From positions 1,674,001 through 1,738,000 of the forward strand of contig OY761541.1 of the NCBI GenBank assembly GCA_963664625.1: DNA of 64,000 nt, in the 5' to 3' direction. The position numbers and the translations under genes were made by a program. Positions 25,250 through 34,731 of the stretch are shown piece after piece. A model generated the notes under the pieces. The model was not told the origin of the DNA. It did not search any database and saw only the letters and a list, made by a program, of their open reading frames with translations. Source of the stretch: CBDCFV01 sp963664625 (GTDB taxonomy: Bacteria; Chloroflexota; Dehalococcoidia; Lucifugimonadales; UBA3495). Each line of letters opens with the position of its first letter. Position 1 is the stretch's first letter.

Positions 25250-25636
25250 GTGGTAGCCACCGACGACGTAATCGCCATCTTCGCCGACGCCCGCGCCGTC
25301 CACGCCGACGCGCTGCGCCTACTGGAAGCAGGCGACGTCCGCGATGCTGCGGAAAAGGCGTGGTGCGCCACCAAGCGCGCCACTGACGCCCTGATCCTGG
25401 CTCGAACGGGCGTTGAGCCGCAAATATCCTCCCATACCACACGGGGAATAGCAGCACTGGCCGGAGAAGACAGGGCCGCCGAAAGTCTACGCCGACGCTA
25501 TTTCTCCAGGCAAGGCGAACTGCACGGCGCCTGCTTCTACCTGGGCGTCTGCGAGCCCGCCGCAGAGGTGGAGCGGCGCATCCGGCAGACCGCCAACTAC
25601 ATCAGCGACGCAGAAAACTTGGCAAGGATAAACTGA
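25250..25636 (+). CDS. HEPN-like (PaREP1-type) small protein, copy B
   Basis: The protein has 128 residues from the GTG at 25250, chosen by alignment with copy A. The core DAAEKAWCATKRATDALIL is identical to copy A, and YFSRQGELHGACFYLGVCEP differs at one position. The two genes clearly arose by tandem duplication. The partner nucleotidyltransferase that often accompanies small HEPN proteins is absent. Function is unknown. Confidence 0.65.
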   Translation: MVATDDVIAIFADARAVHADALRLLEAGDVRDAAEKAWCATKRATDALILARTGVEPQISSHTTRGIAALAGEDRAAESLRRRYFSRQGELHGACFYLGVCEPAAEVERRIRQTANYISDAENLARIN

Positions 25637-25716
25637 CAAGGGAGTTTACCGCCTCTACGCTGGCGAGAAATCCCAATAGCAAACGAATCACAGTTCAGAC
25701 CAGAAAGGAGAACGCC

Positions 25717-26055
25717 ATGAACATAGTCCGCGTCTACTCCGGTGACGACGGCGAGTCCCACTTCCAGGTGGTGACACTCGAAGAGTTCGCCGAGATAGCC
25801 AAGCACAAGGGCAGCGGCGACGTGCAATTGAACACCCGCCCGTCGCCCACCTTCTCCGACTACCATACAGCGCCGCGCCGCCAGTACGTGGTGGGCCTCA
25901 GCGGGCTGTCCGAGTTCGAGTGCGCCGACGGCACCAAGTACCGGATGGGCGTCGGCGACATCCTGATCGCTGAAGACTTGACCGGCCACGGCCACATCGC
26001 CCGCGGCCTTGGCGACGAACCCCGCGTCCTGCTGGCCGTCCCGCTGGCCGATTAG
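25717..26055 (+). CDS. Cupin-like small protein, copy 1
   Basis: The protein has 112 residues. The pattern YVVGLSGLSEFECADG, then GDILIAEDLTGHGH, fits a small cupin barrel. GHGH could give metal ligands. An aaaggagaa site precedes the ATG. It is followed 13 bases later by a close paralogue. Substrate and role are unknown. Confidence 0.75.
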   Translation: MNIVRVYSGDDGESHFQVVTLEEFAEIAKHKGSGDVQLNTRPSPTFSDYHTAPRRQYVVGLSGLSEFECADGTKYRMGVGDILIAEDLTGHGHIARGLGDEPRVLLAVPLAD

Positions 26056-26068
26056 AAAGGAGAGAAAA

Positions 26069-26413
26069 ATGAAAATCATCCGCGTTTTCGCTGGCGACGA
26101 CGGCGAGTCCCACTTTGAGGAAGTCTCCTTCGAGGATATGCAGGGCATCGTGGACAGGGTCGGTCCCGGCGACATCACCATCAACCGCCGCGAGGCCCCC
26201 AACTTCTCCGACTACCACCAGGCCCCGCGGCGGCAGTACGTGGTCAACCTGGAGGGCATCGCCGAATTCGAGTGCGCCGACGGCTCCAAGGTGCAGCTTG
26301 AGCCGGGCGACATCCTAGTGGCCGAAGACCTCTCGGGCCACGGCCACATCGCCCGCTCCCCGTTCGCAGGGATGCGCACGTCCCTGGCCATACCTCTGGC
26401 CGAGCCGGACTAG
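26069..26413 (+). CDS. Cupin-like small protein, copy 2
   Basis: The protein has 114 residues from the ATG at 26069, preceded by a strong aaaggaga site. It shares GDDGESHF, FSDYH, APRRQYVV and EDLSGHGHIA with the upstream gene, so the pair is a tandem duplication. The cupin fold is inferred from the strand pattern and the GDI-AEDL-GHGH motif. Two such subunits may form a heterodimer. Confidence 0.75.
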   Translation: MKIIRVFAGDDGESHFEEVSFEDMQGIVDRVGPGDITINRREAPNFSDYHQAPRRQYVVNLEGIAEFECADGSKVQLEPGDILVAEDLSGHGHIARSPFAGMRTSLAIPLAEPD

Positions 26414-26440
26414 GCGGGGCCGCCAGACCCTCCCCCGCTT

Positions 26441-27811
26441 TCAGGAAGCGCCGGAGATCAAGTGGTGCAGGTGCAATAACCCTTGCTGGCGGCGGGCCGA
26501 GTTGACCGTCTCCCGCCAGCCTTGGGGAAGTAGCTGCTCCGCCACTTCCCGCGTCACCTCGTTTTCCTGCAGCTTCCCGAACTTCCCCCATAAGGCCAGG
26601 TACGGTCTGCTGGTCTGAGCATCGGACCGTACCTCGGACAGGGGTTCCCCTTCCCCCTCCGGTAGCGCGTAAAGGAACGGCAGCACCACGTTCACCGCCA
26701 AGTCCCGCGCTCGGCCTTGGCCCACCAACGCAGTGCCTCGTCCTTCTCCCGGCACGGCCAGCACCAACGTCAAATGCGACGGCTTGCCCGATTCACACGC
26801 CTTCAGCAACCCGCCGACGATTCCCGTCTCCAGGAAACGAACAATCAATACCGCCGCCCCGGCGATTCGCCGCAGCGGGTGGTTCGAGGGGCGTACCCGG
26901 AAAAGACGCCACGAGTCCGCACCGAGGGGCCGACCGAAACCTTTCCCCTTGGGCAGCGTCACCTCATCCGACTCCCCGTCCAGGGAAAGCCCGGAAACGG
27001 ACAGCCCTGACATGGCGGTCAGCCAGGACCGCACCGCGTGAAGCCGCTCCTCCTCCGGCAGCCCGAGGGCAGCGCTTCGCAGCGCATGATAGCCAACTCG
27101 TTGGGCCAGCAACTGGAAGGGATGCTGGTTCTGGCGGTATCCCAACCCCTCCATGATGCCTTGATACAAGGTCTGTTCCGCTTCCTGTTCCGCCAAGTAT
27201 GTCCGGAACTGGCCGCTCTTCATCTCGAAGCGATCATCCCCTGCCCGGTCCAAAAGCTGACCCGCCTCGTCGGCGGTTTCCGGCCGTGTGTAGCCACGCG
27301 CGCCCAAGAACTCCCACAGGGGATGCCCGGCGGGACCATCCGGCGTGTCGGAGTCATCCATCAGCGGCGCCAGGGACACCACCGGGGCAATGCCGCCGCT
27401 CTGTAGCCTGGTATCCGTCGGCTGGGTCTCCAGCGCTGCGTGCAACACCACCCCGTTGTAACGCGGGTCGCCCTCGTGGCCGTGGGCCTTCCAGTCCTGC
27501 TGGCGGACATGGATTTCCACGTCGCCCCGCACCAAACCCACGCCCTCCACCTCCAGCAGCGCATCCCGGAAGTCCGGCCCCGCGGTCAAGCCGGGACGGC
27601 CCGGGTAAATAACCCTTACCCGCTGGCCGCCGTGGGCGCGGAACCACGCTTGACGGGCCGCCCGGCGCTGCCACAGCCGGGCCAGCAGCCGCTCCGGGAT
27701 GTCGCTTCCGCGGCGCGTCTCATTGCCCCGGTAGCCGGGCCTCGACTCCCGTACCACGGATCTTCCGATACTTGGTCTTTCAACAACGGCAAGGATCAAA
27801 ACATTCCACAT
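26441..27811 (-). CDS. DUF2851 family protein
   Basis: Up to 456 residues. The segment around residues 35-105 (RVIYPGRPGLTAGPDFRDA, then GDVEIHV, then HGHEGDPRYNGVVLHAAL) is the DUF2851 signature. The family is widespread but uncharacterised. The first 35 residues do not look like the family, so translation may begin further in. It is an isolated gene; its neighbours are on the other strand. Confidence 0.85.
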   Translation of the reverse strand: MWNVLILAVVERPSIGRSVVRESRPGYRGNETRRGSDIPERLLARLWQRRAARQAWFRAHGGQRVRVIYPGRPGLTAGPDFRDALLEVEGVGLVRGDVEIHVRQQDWKAHGHEGDPRYNGVVLHAALETQPTDTRLQSGGIAPVVSLAPLMDDSDTPDGPAGHPLWEFLGARGYTRPETADEAGQLLDRAGDDRFEMKSGQFRTYLAEQEAEQTLYQGIMEGLGYRQNQHPFQLLAQRVGYHALRSAALGLPEEERLHAVRSWLTAMSGLSVSGLSLDGESDEVTLPKGKGFGRPLGADSWRLFRVRPSNHPLRRIAGAAVLIVRFLETGIVGGLLKACESGKPSHLTLVLAVPGEGRGTALVGQGRARDLAVNVVLPFLYALPEGEGEPLSEVRSDAQTSRPYLALWGKFGKLQENEVTREVAEQLLPQGWRETVNSARRQQGLLHLHHLISGAS

Positions 27812-27937
27812 CCCGCAGAGGCGTCGATGTAGCCCACGACGTACTCTTCAAGGCGCATTATACGGGAAACCTTCCCCGATTCGCGCCCCGCCCGTGTGAT
27901 AAACTTCTCACCACAAACGCAGTCATCAGGGGGGCGT

Positions 27938-28690
27938 ATGAGGCTTGAGGGTAAAGTAGCTTTCATCAGCGGCGGGTCCCGCGGCATGGGTGCCGAGGAG
28001 GCCCGGATGTTCGCCAAGGAGGGCGCCAAGGTAGTCATCGGCGACGTCCTGGAGGACGAGGGACAGCAGCTTGCGGCCCAGATCGGCGAAGCGGGCGGCG
28101 AGGCCCTCTTCGTGACGTTGGACGTGACCAGCGAAGACCAGTGGCAAGCGGCCATCGCCGCCACCGTGTCCCAGTTCGGCAAACTGGACATCCTGGTCAA
28201 CAACGCCGGCATCAGTGGCCATGGCACGGTGGAGAGCACCACCGAGGCCGATTGGGACCAGTTAATGGACATCAACGCCAAGGGCGTGTTCCTTGGCACC
28301 AAGGTCGCCATCCCCGAGATGCGCCGAGCCGGGGGCGGCTCCATCATCAACATCTCTTCCCAACTGGGAATAGTCGGGGTGGACAACAGCAGCCCCCAGT
28401 ACCAAGCGTCCAAGGGAGCGGTGCGCCTGCTCACCAAGGCCACCGCCGTCCAGTACGCCCAAGAGAACATCCGCTGCAACTCGGTACACCCGGGGCCCAT
28501 CGTAACCCCCATGACCGAGGCGGGCCGGGCAGACCCCGACAGGAACCGGGTAACCCTGTCCCGCATCCCCTTGGGCAGGTACGGAGAAGCCGAGGACGTG
28601 GCCTACGGCGTCCTGTTCCTGGCCTCCGACGAATCGTCCTACATGACCGGCAGCGAATTGGTCATCGACGGGGGCTGGGTCGCCCAGTAA
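27938..28690 (+). CDS. Short-chain dehydrogenase/reductase
   Basis: The protein has 250 residues from the ATG at 27938, preceded by caggggg. The cofactor loop GGSRGMG lies at 12-18, NNAG near 90, catalytic Ser in NISSQ and Tyr/Lys in YQASK. A typical classical SDR of the FabG/cyclohexanol-dehydrogenase type, using NAD(P) to interconvert an alcohol and a ketone. Substrate unknown. Confidence 0.92.
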   Translation: MRLEGKVAFISGGSRGMGAEEARMFAKEGAKVVIGDVLEDEGQQLAAQIGEAGGEALFVTLDVTSEDQWQAAIAATVSQFGKLDILVNNAGISGHGTVESTTEADWDQLMDINAKGVFLGTKVAIPEMRRAGGGSIINISSQLGIVGVDNSSPQYQASKGAVRLLTKATAVQYAQENIRCNSVHPGPIVTPMTEAGRADPDRNRVTLSRIPLGRYGEAEDVAYGVLFLASDESSYMTGSELVIDGGWVAQ

Positions 28691-28704
28691 ACGCCCTCGA
28701 AGAG

Positions 28705-28728
28705 CCCCTCTCCTCTTCGGGAGAGGGG
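28705..28728. terminator. Hairpin between convergent SDR and quinone reductase genes
   Basis: Nine-base arms cccctctcc and ggagagggg around a tcttcg loop lie between the two stop codons. There is no T-tract, so it may act as a weak or bidirectional terminator. Confidence 0.5.
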
Positions 28729-28753
28729 TTGCTCACTCGACGGGTGGGCGCTG

Positions 28754-29722
28754 TTACGGCGTGAGCAGTATCTTGCCCACCGTTTGCCGCCCTTCCAGTT
28801 GCCGGTGGGCCTCCTCCGCCTGCTCCAAGGGCAGGGTCAATCCCACGTGCAGCTTCAAATCACCCGACTTCACCCAGTTGAGGACGTCGTTGGCCCGTTC
28901 CAGCAACTCTTCCCGCGTGGCGGTGTAGTCTCCCAGGGTCGGCCTGGTCAGCGACAGCGACCCGTTGCGCAGCACCCCGCTATCGAAGTCGCCGACCGGG
29001 CCGCTGGCTTGGCCGTACAGCACCATGTGCCCCCGCCGTCCCAAGCAGTTGAACCCCTTCAAAAAGGTGGTCTGCCCCACGGCGTCGTATATAATCCGCA
29101 GCCCGCCCCCGCCGGTGGTCTTCTTGATTTCCTCCTCGAAGTCCTGCCGTGTGTACAGGACCACATGGTCCGCCCCCGCATCCTGCGCCAGTTGGGCCTT
29201 GGCGTCGGTGGACACGGTTGTATAGACCGTGACGCCTAACTTCTTCAGCATCTGGATGAGCAGCAACCCCATGCCGCCTGCTCCGGCGTGCACCAGCGCC
29301 GCGTCGCCTTCCTTGAGATTGGTGATGCCGTACACCAGGAAGTGGGCCGTCATTCCTTGCAGCATCGCCGCCGCCCCGGTGGCGAACTCCATGTCTGAGG
29401 GCAGCTTGACCAGCAGCCACGCCGGGGCTGACGCCTGCTCGGCGTAAGTGCCGGTGTGCATGGCGTAGGCCACCCGGTCTCCCACGGCCACCTCGGTCAC
29501 TCCCTCACCTACGGCCGCAACCACACCCGCCGCCTCCCGCCCCGGCGTCCAAGGGAAGCCGGCGGGCGGATTCAGTCCGTTCCGGCTGGCCACGTCCGTA
29601 TAGTTGACCCCAATGGAACGGATGTCCACCAAGGCTTGCCCCGGCCCGATTTCCGGTACCGGCGCGTCCTCATAACGCAGCACCTCCGGGCCGCCGGTCT
29701 GATGGGCTCTCACCGCTTTCAT
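28754..29722 (-). CDS. Quinone oxidoreductase-type MDR protein (zinc-independent)
   Basis: The protein has 322 residues. It has an N-terminal GroES-like fold (MKAVRAHQTGGPEVLRYED) and a Rossmann domain with HAGAGGMGLLLIQMLKKLG near 140-160. The Cys/His zinc ligands of alcohol dehydrogenases are absent, which fits the NADPH:quinone reductase (QOR) branch. It would reduce quinones or enoyl substrates in the cytoplasm. Confidence 0.9.
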   Translation of the reverse strand: MKAVRAHQTGGPEVLRYEDAPVPEIGPGQALVDIRSIGVNYTDVASRNGLNPPAGFPWTPGREAAGVVAAVGEGVTEVAVGDRVAYAMHTGTYAEQASAPAWLLVKLPSDMEFATGAAAMLQGMTAHFLVYGITNLKEGDAALVHAGAGGMGLLLIQMLKKLGVTVYTTVSTDAKAQLAQDAGADHVVLYTRQDFEEEIKKTTGGGGLRIIYDAVGQTTFLKGFNCLGRRGHMVLYGQASGPVGDFDSGVLRNGSLSLTRPTLGDYTATREELLERANDVLNWVKSGDLKLHVGLTLPLEQAEEAHRQLEGRQTVGKILLTP

Positions 29723-29795
29723 ACTCTCTCTACCTCCGTTGCGTCCGCCGCTCTGCCATCAGAGACTTCAGGCAGACGGCGGGAAATTGGACCAA

Positions 29796-31175
29796 TCAAC
29801 CGCCGAGAATGGACGCCAGACCCGTCACATCCTCCACCTCTTCCAAACCCCGAAACTGTGTCAATGCCCCGTCGATATGGTCCGGCGGCAGTATGTACCT
29901 GCTGCAATACAGGAACTTGGCGTCCAGCTCTTCCGGCTCCAACGGAAGCTCCGGCGTGCCTCTGGAATACTCAACCTGGTGCCGCAGCACCCTGCCGGAA
30001 GTCAACTCCACCGTCACCGGGATAGCCGCCGTAGACCGAGTAGCATCCCCCTGCATGACCTCTACCGTCACCCGGTCCATCATGGCCCGCACCTCCAGCG
30101 ACCGCGCCGCTTCGTCTGTGAACTGGTCGATGAGGGGCTGCCCGTGCAGCAACGCCGCTGCAACGATGTAGTTCAAGCTCAATCGCGCTTCCCCGCCGCT
30201 GGCCGGACTGGCGATGGGGAGGGCGTCCAGCACCGTTTGGGAAGCCTCCGCCTTGGCCAAGCGCACCTCTTCCGGACGGAACTGGAACTGCTGCAACAGT
30301 TGGTGTACCGCGTCGACGGCGGCGTGGCCGGCCAAGTGGCACGGGTACGGCTTCAAAACGATCCCCGGTTGGACTATCTGGTACGGGCAGCCTAAGCTGG
30401 AAAACGCCGACGAATACCCCGCCAAGTCCACCGAGCCGTAGGTCGCCAGCAACCCGCCGGGGGCTTCGATGGCCTGCTTTGGGCCGGGAAACCCCTTCTG
30501 GACCAACAACGCGGCTGACAGGCCGCCCGCCGCTGCTCTTCCGCATTGCAGGGCCCGGCTTGGCGAAGCAGCGTCCCCCTGGATGCCTCCCGACCCGCCG
30601 CACGCTATCCCCAGGGCCTGCTCCAATTGGTCGCCGTCCAGTCCCAGCAAGCGCCCGGCGGCAGCAACCGCGCCCAATGCCCCGGCTACACCGTCGCCGT
30701 GCCAGCGCCAGCCCTGCGATGCCGACGGGGGCTTTTCAATCAACGACGCTGCCTTGCCGACTACCTCGCAGCCCACCGCGAAAGCTGTCAGCACGTCCTT
30801 TCCCCTATGGCCGTTCATCTCCGCCAAGGCCATCACCACCGGGAAAATCACGCTGCTCGGATGAGTGTCTTGGCCTGGTATCTGGTCGTCGAAGTCCAAC
30901 AGGTGAATCATCGTCCCGTTGACCAGTGCCGCGTTCACTGGGGAAGTGCGCAACCCCATACCGGTAATGGTACACCTGCCATTGCGGGGAGACATGTCCT
31001 GGACGTATCGGGTCACGTCCAAGGCCTCCTGACGTCCGGCCGCCGCCAGCCCCACCGCGGCGGCGTTGATCATCATGCTCTTGCTGGTGTCCACCACCTC
31101 CGCAGGCAGGTCCTCGAACCGGGTATCCAGGACAAACCGGACCAGCCGCCGGGTCAGTGGAGCGGGTGACGCCAT
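29796..31175 (-). CDS. MmgE/PrpD family protein
   Basis: The protein has 459 residues, the usual length of MmgE/PrpD proteins (2-methylcitrate dehydratase-like). GTMIHLLDFDDQ, HPSSVIFPVVMAL and GWRWHGDGVAGALGAVAAAGRLLGL are characteristic, with the conserved His of the lid and core. PrpD dehydrates 2-methylcitrate, but many homologues act on other substrates such as itaconate. No prpB or prpC gene is adjacent, so the specific reaction is open. A ggagg site nine bases before the ATG supports the start. Confidence 0.9.
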   Translation of the reverse strand: MASPAPLTRRLVRFVLDTRFEDLPAEVVDTSKSMMINAAAVGLAAAGRQEALDVTRYVQDMSPRNGRCTITGMGLRTSPVNAALVNGTMIHLLDFDDQIPGQDTHPSSVIFPVVMALAEMNGHRGKDVLTAFAVGCEVVGKAASLIEKPPSASQGWRWHGDGVAGALGAVAAAGRLLGLDGDQLEQALGIACGGSGGIQGDAASPSRALQCGRAAAGGLSAALLVQKGFPGPKQAIEAPGGLLATYGSVDLAGYSSAFSSLGCPYQIVQPGIVLKPYPCHLAGHAAVDAVHQLLQQFQFRPEEVRLAKAEASQTVLDALPIASPASGGEARLSLNYIVAAALLHGQPLIDQFTDEAARSLEVRAMMDRVTVEVMQGDATRSTAAIPVTVELTSGRVLRHQVEYSRGTPELPLEPEELDAKFLYCSRYILPPDHIDGALTQFRGLEEVEDVTGLASILGG

Positions 31176-31487
31176 GCGGATGCGCCTCCAGGGTGGTGGA
31201 TGATCGGCATGGAAAATGTCCCCATGCGCCGGAATCCTGCGGGTACTCCCGGAGGCTCAGGATACCAACCGGAGGATGCCCCCGCAACAACGCCTTTCAA
31301 TCAGTGTGTGACCAAACCCGTTGTTCACCTGGGAGCGCGGGCGTCCCGCCCGCCAATCCCACAAGAGGACAGGTTGCCCTTGATGGAAGCCCCACAACCC
31401 TGCGCCTGCCCACACCGGCCACGTTCTGTTAGAATCTGCCCGCCTGGAACGAATCGTGGCGGGAACGATCCGCATCAGGAGGCCCGA

Positions 31488-32720
31488 TTGGAACGTTGGA
31501 TCCCCATCTTGGGACTGGCCGTCATCATGGCCCTGGCCTGGGCCATCGGCGACCGCAACTGGAAAGTCAACTACAGGATCATAGCCGGCGGCCTCCTGCT
31601 CCAGTTCGCCTTGGCCATCTTCATCCTCAAGACGCCGGTAGGCGTCACCCTGTTCCGGGCCATAGGCGACATATTCGCCGCCATCCTTGGCTTCACCGAC
31701 GCCGGCAGTATCTTCGTATTCGGCGAGGAGTCCGCCCATCACTTCATCGCCTTCCGGGTGCTTCCCACCATCATCTTCGTCTCGTCGGTAATGTCGGTCC
31801 TCTACTACCTGGGGATTTTGCAGAAGATCATCTTCGCCATGGCATGGCTCATGCGCCGCACCCTGGGCACCTCCGGCTCGGAAACCCTGGCAGCCTCCGC
31901 CAACGTTTTCCTGGGCCAGACCGAAGCGCCCCTGATGGTTCGGCCCTACGTCATGGGCATGACCCGCTCCGAGTTGATGGCCCTGATGGTGGGCGGGTTT
32001 GCCACCATCGCCGGCAGCGTCTTCGCCGTCTACGTGGGCATGGGTATCGACGCCGGTCACTTGGTCTCGGCGTCGGTCATATCGGCCCCCGCCGCCCTCC
32101 TCATCGCCAAGCTGATGGTCCCGGAGACCGGCGTTCCTGTAACCCTGGGCAACGACGGCATCGCGGTGGAAAGGACTCACGGCAACGTGGTGGACGCCGC
32201 GGCGGAAGGGGCCTTGGACGGTCTGCGCCTGGCCTTGAACGTGGCCGCCATGCTCATCGTGGCCCTGGCCCTCGTCGCTATGGTGGATGCCATCCTGGGC
32301 CTGTTCGGGGGATGGATCGGAGGATGGCTGGGACAGTCTTGGGACTGGTCCTTGTCGGGCATCTTCGGCTACGTCTTCGCGCCCTTCGCTTGGCTGATGG
32401 GAATTCCCTGGAGCGAGTCCCTCCGCGCCGGCGAGCTGCTGGGGACCAAGATGGCCCTCAACGAGTTCATCGCCTACGCCACCCTGGCCGAATGGTCGCA
32501 ACCCGGTTCGGAAGTCGTGCTCAGCGAGCGGACGCAGACCATCCTCACCTACGCCCTCTGCGGCTTTGCCAACTTCGGCAGCATCGGCATTCAGATAGGC
32601 GGCATCGGCGGCATTGCCCCGGAGCGGCGCTTGGAGCTGGCCAAGCTGGGAATGCCCGCAATGCTGGGCGGCACCTTCGCCATGATGATGACCGCCTGCG
32701 TCGCCGGATTGCTGATTTAA
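31488..32720 (+). CDS. NupC/CNT family concentrative nucleoside transporter
   Basis: About 410 residues from a TTG at 31488, preceded by caggagg at good spacing. An open frame continues upstream to 31200, but that part is not family-like and would overlap nothing functional. GQTEAPLMVRPYV, LNEFIAYATLA and CGFANFGSIGIQIGG are the CNT signature motifs for nucleoside and cation binding. The inner-membrane protein would import nucleosides with Na or H. Length matches the family (about 400). Confidence 0.92.
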   Translation: MERWIPILGLAVIMALAWAIGDRNWKVNYRIIAGGLLLQFALAIFILKTPVGVTLFRAIGDIFAAILGFTDAGSIFVFGEESAHHFIAFRVLPTIIFVSSVMSVLYYLGILQKIIFAMAWLMRRTLGTSGSETLAASANVFLGQTEAPLMVRPYVMGMTRSELMALMVGGFATIAGSVFAVYVGMGIDAGHLVSASVISAPAALLIAKLMVPETGVPVTLGNDGIAVERTHGNVVDAAAEGALDGLRLALNVAAMLIVALALVAMVDAILGLFGGWIGGWLGQSWDWSLSGIFGYVFAPFAWLMGIPWSESLRAGELLGTKMALNEFIAYATLAEWSQPGSEVVLSERTQTILTYALCGFANFGSIGIQIGGIGGIAPERRLELAKLGMPAMLGGTFAMMMTACVAGLLI

Positions 32721-33091
32721 GATGCGGCCCGCAGCCCCCGCGACAGCAGGGTCAACGCATAAAGGATACCCACCGCCGGAACAACGGCAAACACCAGCGC
32801 CAGCCACGAGTCTCCCTTTATAACGCCCCGTTCAATCGCCGACCAGATCGCAATGTCGGCTGCCACGTTCACCAACAGCAGTACGCCAACCACCAGCGCG
32901 ATCCCTTTGACAGGACTGTGCGGCAAGGCCAGCAGCAACAACGCCACCGCGCCGACCGGATGAAGCACAATCAATACCAGCCGTTGCCACACGTCCCCGC
33001 CGTCTGCAAAGGCCCCCGCCATCGCCGTGAACCCGGTGAACACCACCTGCACTATCGCCAGTCCCAGAACAACAATCCGTAAAACGTTCAT
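32717..33091 (-). CDS. Small four-helix membrane protein, unknown
   Basis: The protein has 124 residues with four evident hydrophobic helices and a short tail. It converges on the NupC-type gene with four bases of overlap at the stop codons. I do not recognise a family. The minus-strand ATG at 33091 has no strong ribosome site. Confidence 0.6.
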   Translation of the reverse strand: MNVLRIVVLGLAIVQVVFTGFTAMAGAFADGGDVWQRLVLIVLHPVGAVALLLLALPHSPVKGIALVVGVLLLVNVAADIAIWSAIERGVIKGDSWLALVFAVVPAVGILYALTLLSRGLRAAS

Positions 33092-33183
33092 GCGCGGGCT
33101 TCAACCCCAAAGGCAGGCATAATGTCAACCTTGTCCATGTCTACTCCAGTGTTCCGCTTCCGGTCGTGTATACTGCTGGACTC

Positions 33184-33210
33184 GTAGGGGCAGCCCTTGT
33201 GGCTGCCCTG
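33184..33210. repeat. Short intergenic repeat, gtaggggc type
   Basis: The unit gtaggggcagcccttgtgg and following bases resembles the unit at 58337-58363 (22 of 27 bases by eye). The internal arms cagcc/ggctg pair. It lies in the 217-base gap before the LLM gene; nothing else is seen in that gap. Confidence 0.5.
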
Positions 33211-33308
33211 CTTTCATAGACCAAACCATCTAAACTGAAAGGCCAATATGCTATCATGGGGCCGCAGACTCCAGCCGCAAATCAATACTGGAAACGAGGT
33301 GGGCTGAA

Positions 33309-34478
33309 ATGGCTTTGCCTGAACGTATGAAATTCGGTATCTTCCTCGGCCCCTTCCACCGGGTGGGAGAAAATCCCACGCTGGCCATCGACCGGGACAT
33401 GGAACTGGTCCAATGGCTCGATTACCTGGGTTACGACGAAGCCTGGATCGGCGAGCACCACAGCGCCGGCTGGGAGACCATCTCTTCCCCCGAGATATTC
33501 ATGGCCGTGGCCGCGGACCGCACCCGCCACATCAAGCTGGGCTCCGGGGTGATCAGCCTTCCATACCATCATCCCCTGATGGTGGCCAACCGCATGGTCC
33601 AATTGGACCACATGTCCCACGGGCGCGTTATGCTCGGCGTCGGCCCCGGCGCCTTGCCCGGCGACGCCTACATGATGGGCATTCCCCACGAGGTGCAACG
33701 TGAGCGGATGGACGAGGCGCTGGGAATCATCCTTCGCTTGTTCACCGAGACCGAACCCATCACCTATAAGAGCGATTGGTTCGAGCTTAACGAAGCCATG
33801 CTTCAACTGCGCCCCTACCAGAAGCCCTACATGCCGGTGGCCGTTGCCTCGGTCCAGACACCGGCGGGCGTCGCGCTGGCCGGGAAGTACAGTGCCGCCG
33901 TCCTCACCATCACCGTGCCCCGTGACCCCAGCTCCGGCCCTTCCGACCTCAAGGCCCTCTGGGACATCGCCGAGGATTCGGCGGCTGAGCACGGGCAGAC
34001 GGTCAACCGGGACGATTGGAGATTGGTGCTGCCGGTGCACTTGGCCGAGACCCGCAAGGAGGCCATTGAAGAAGCCCGGTTGGGGTCTGGTCGTTATCTC
34101 CGGGAGTACTCCGAGGGCACCAACGGCCGCAAGCCGGTATACGACGGCCCGCTGGAAAAAGTCATCGACTACATGGCCGACTCCGGTTCCTGGATCATCG
34201 GCACGCCCGACGACTGCATCGAGGCCATCAAGCGGCTCGACGAGCAGAGCGGCGGCTTCGGAGGATTCCTGGTGCAGACCATCGACTGGGCGCCCAGGGA
34301 CAAGATGCTCCGCAGCTACGAATTGCTGGCCCGCTACGTCATGCCCCAGTTCCAAGGCTCGGTCGTCGGCACCCAAGCCTCCAACCTGTGGGCCGCCGAG
34401 CGCAAGGACACACTGGTAGCCGGCAGGACCCGCGCCCTCGACCGCGCCCACCAAGCATACGCCGAACGCGCCCGGTAA
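33309..34478 (+). CDS. LLM class flavin-dependent oxidoreductase (bacterial luciferase-like)
   Basis: The protein has 389 residues. RMKFGIFLGPFH at the N-terminus, GYDEAWIGEHH near 45, and RTRHIKLGSGVISLPYHHPLMVANRMVQLDHMS are diagnostic of luciferase-like monooxygenases using reduced FMN or F420. These cytoplasmic TIM-barrel enzymes insert oxygen into aldehydes, alkanes, sulfonates or pyrimidines. They are notably expanded in SAR202-type Chloroflexota. A gaggtgg site precedes the ATG. Substrate unknown. Confidence 0.92.
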   Translation: MALPERMKFGIFLGPFHRVGENPTLAIDRDMELVQWLDYLGYDEAWIGEHHSAGWETISSPEIFMAVAADRTRHIKLGSGVISLPYHHPLMVANRMVQLDHMSHGRVMLGVGPGALPGDAYMMGIPHEVQRERMDEALGIILRLFTETEPITYKSDWFELNEAMLQLRPYQKPYMPVAVASVQTPAGVALAGKYSAAVLTITVPRDPSSGPSDLKALWDIAEDSAAEHGQTVNRDDWRLVLPVHLAETRKEAIEEARLGSGRYLREYSEGTNGRKPVYDGPLEKVIDYMADSGSWIIGTPDDCIEAIKRLDEQSGGFGGFLVQTIDWAPRDKMLRSYELLARYVMPQFQGSVVGTQASNLWAAERKDTLVAGRTRALDRAHQAYAERAR

Positions 34479-34494
34479 CCCGCCGGGCGCACCC

Positions 34495-34731
34495 CTAGAC
34501 AGCGGTTGCCGTGCTCGCCGCCAACCTTGCGCCCTGTTTGTTGGGGTCGCCCAGGAAGAGGAACAGTGAAGCTCCCGCGGTGCTCGTTACCGCCACCGCG
34601 GCGAACGGAATGCGGTATGCCGGTCACGAGCAGCAACAGCAGGACGGAAGCCATGATAGCCAGCCCAGCAACGGTCATGCGGTAAGCAGCCTTTACCAGC
34701 AGTGGGAGACGAGACTATGTAGAGGCGGGTG
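34495..34731 (-). pseudogene. Possible frameshifted transporter remnant
   Basis: On the minus strand one frame reads a hydrophobic LVKAAYRMTVAGLAIMASV helix, then a +1 shift near 34625 gives RIPFAAVAVTSTAGASLFLF and a short tail to a stop at 34497. Joined, they look like the last membrane helices of an MFS-like transporter. The upstream part is absent. This could be coincidence in GC-rich DNA. Confidence 0.3.

Noticed and set aside
31257..32807. A 516-codon minus-strand frame opposite the nucleoside transporter
   Set aside because: The plus strand has all NupC motifs. The antisense product is polar, Gly/Asp/Gln-rich and lacks recognisable domains.
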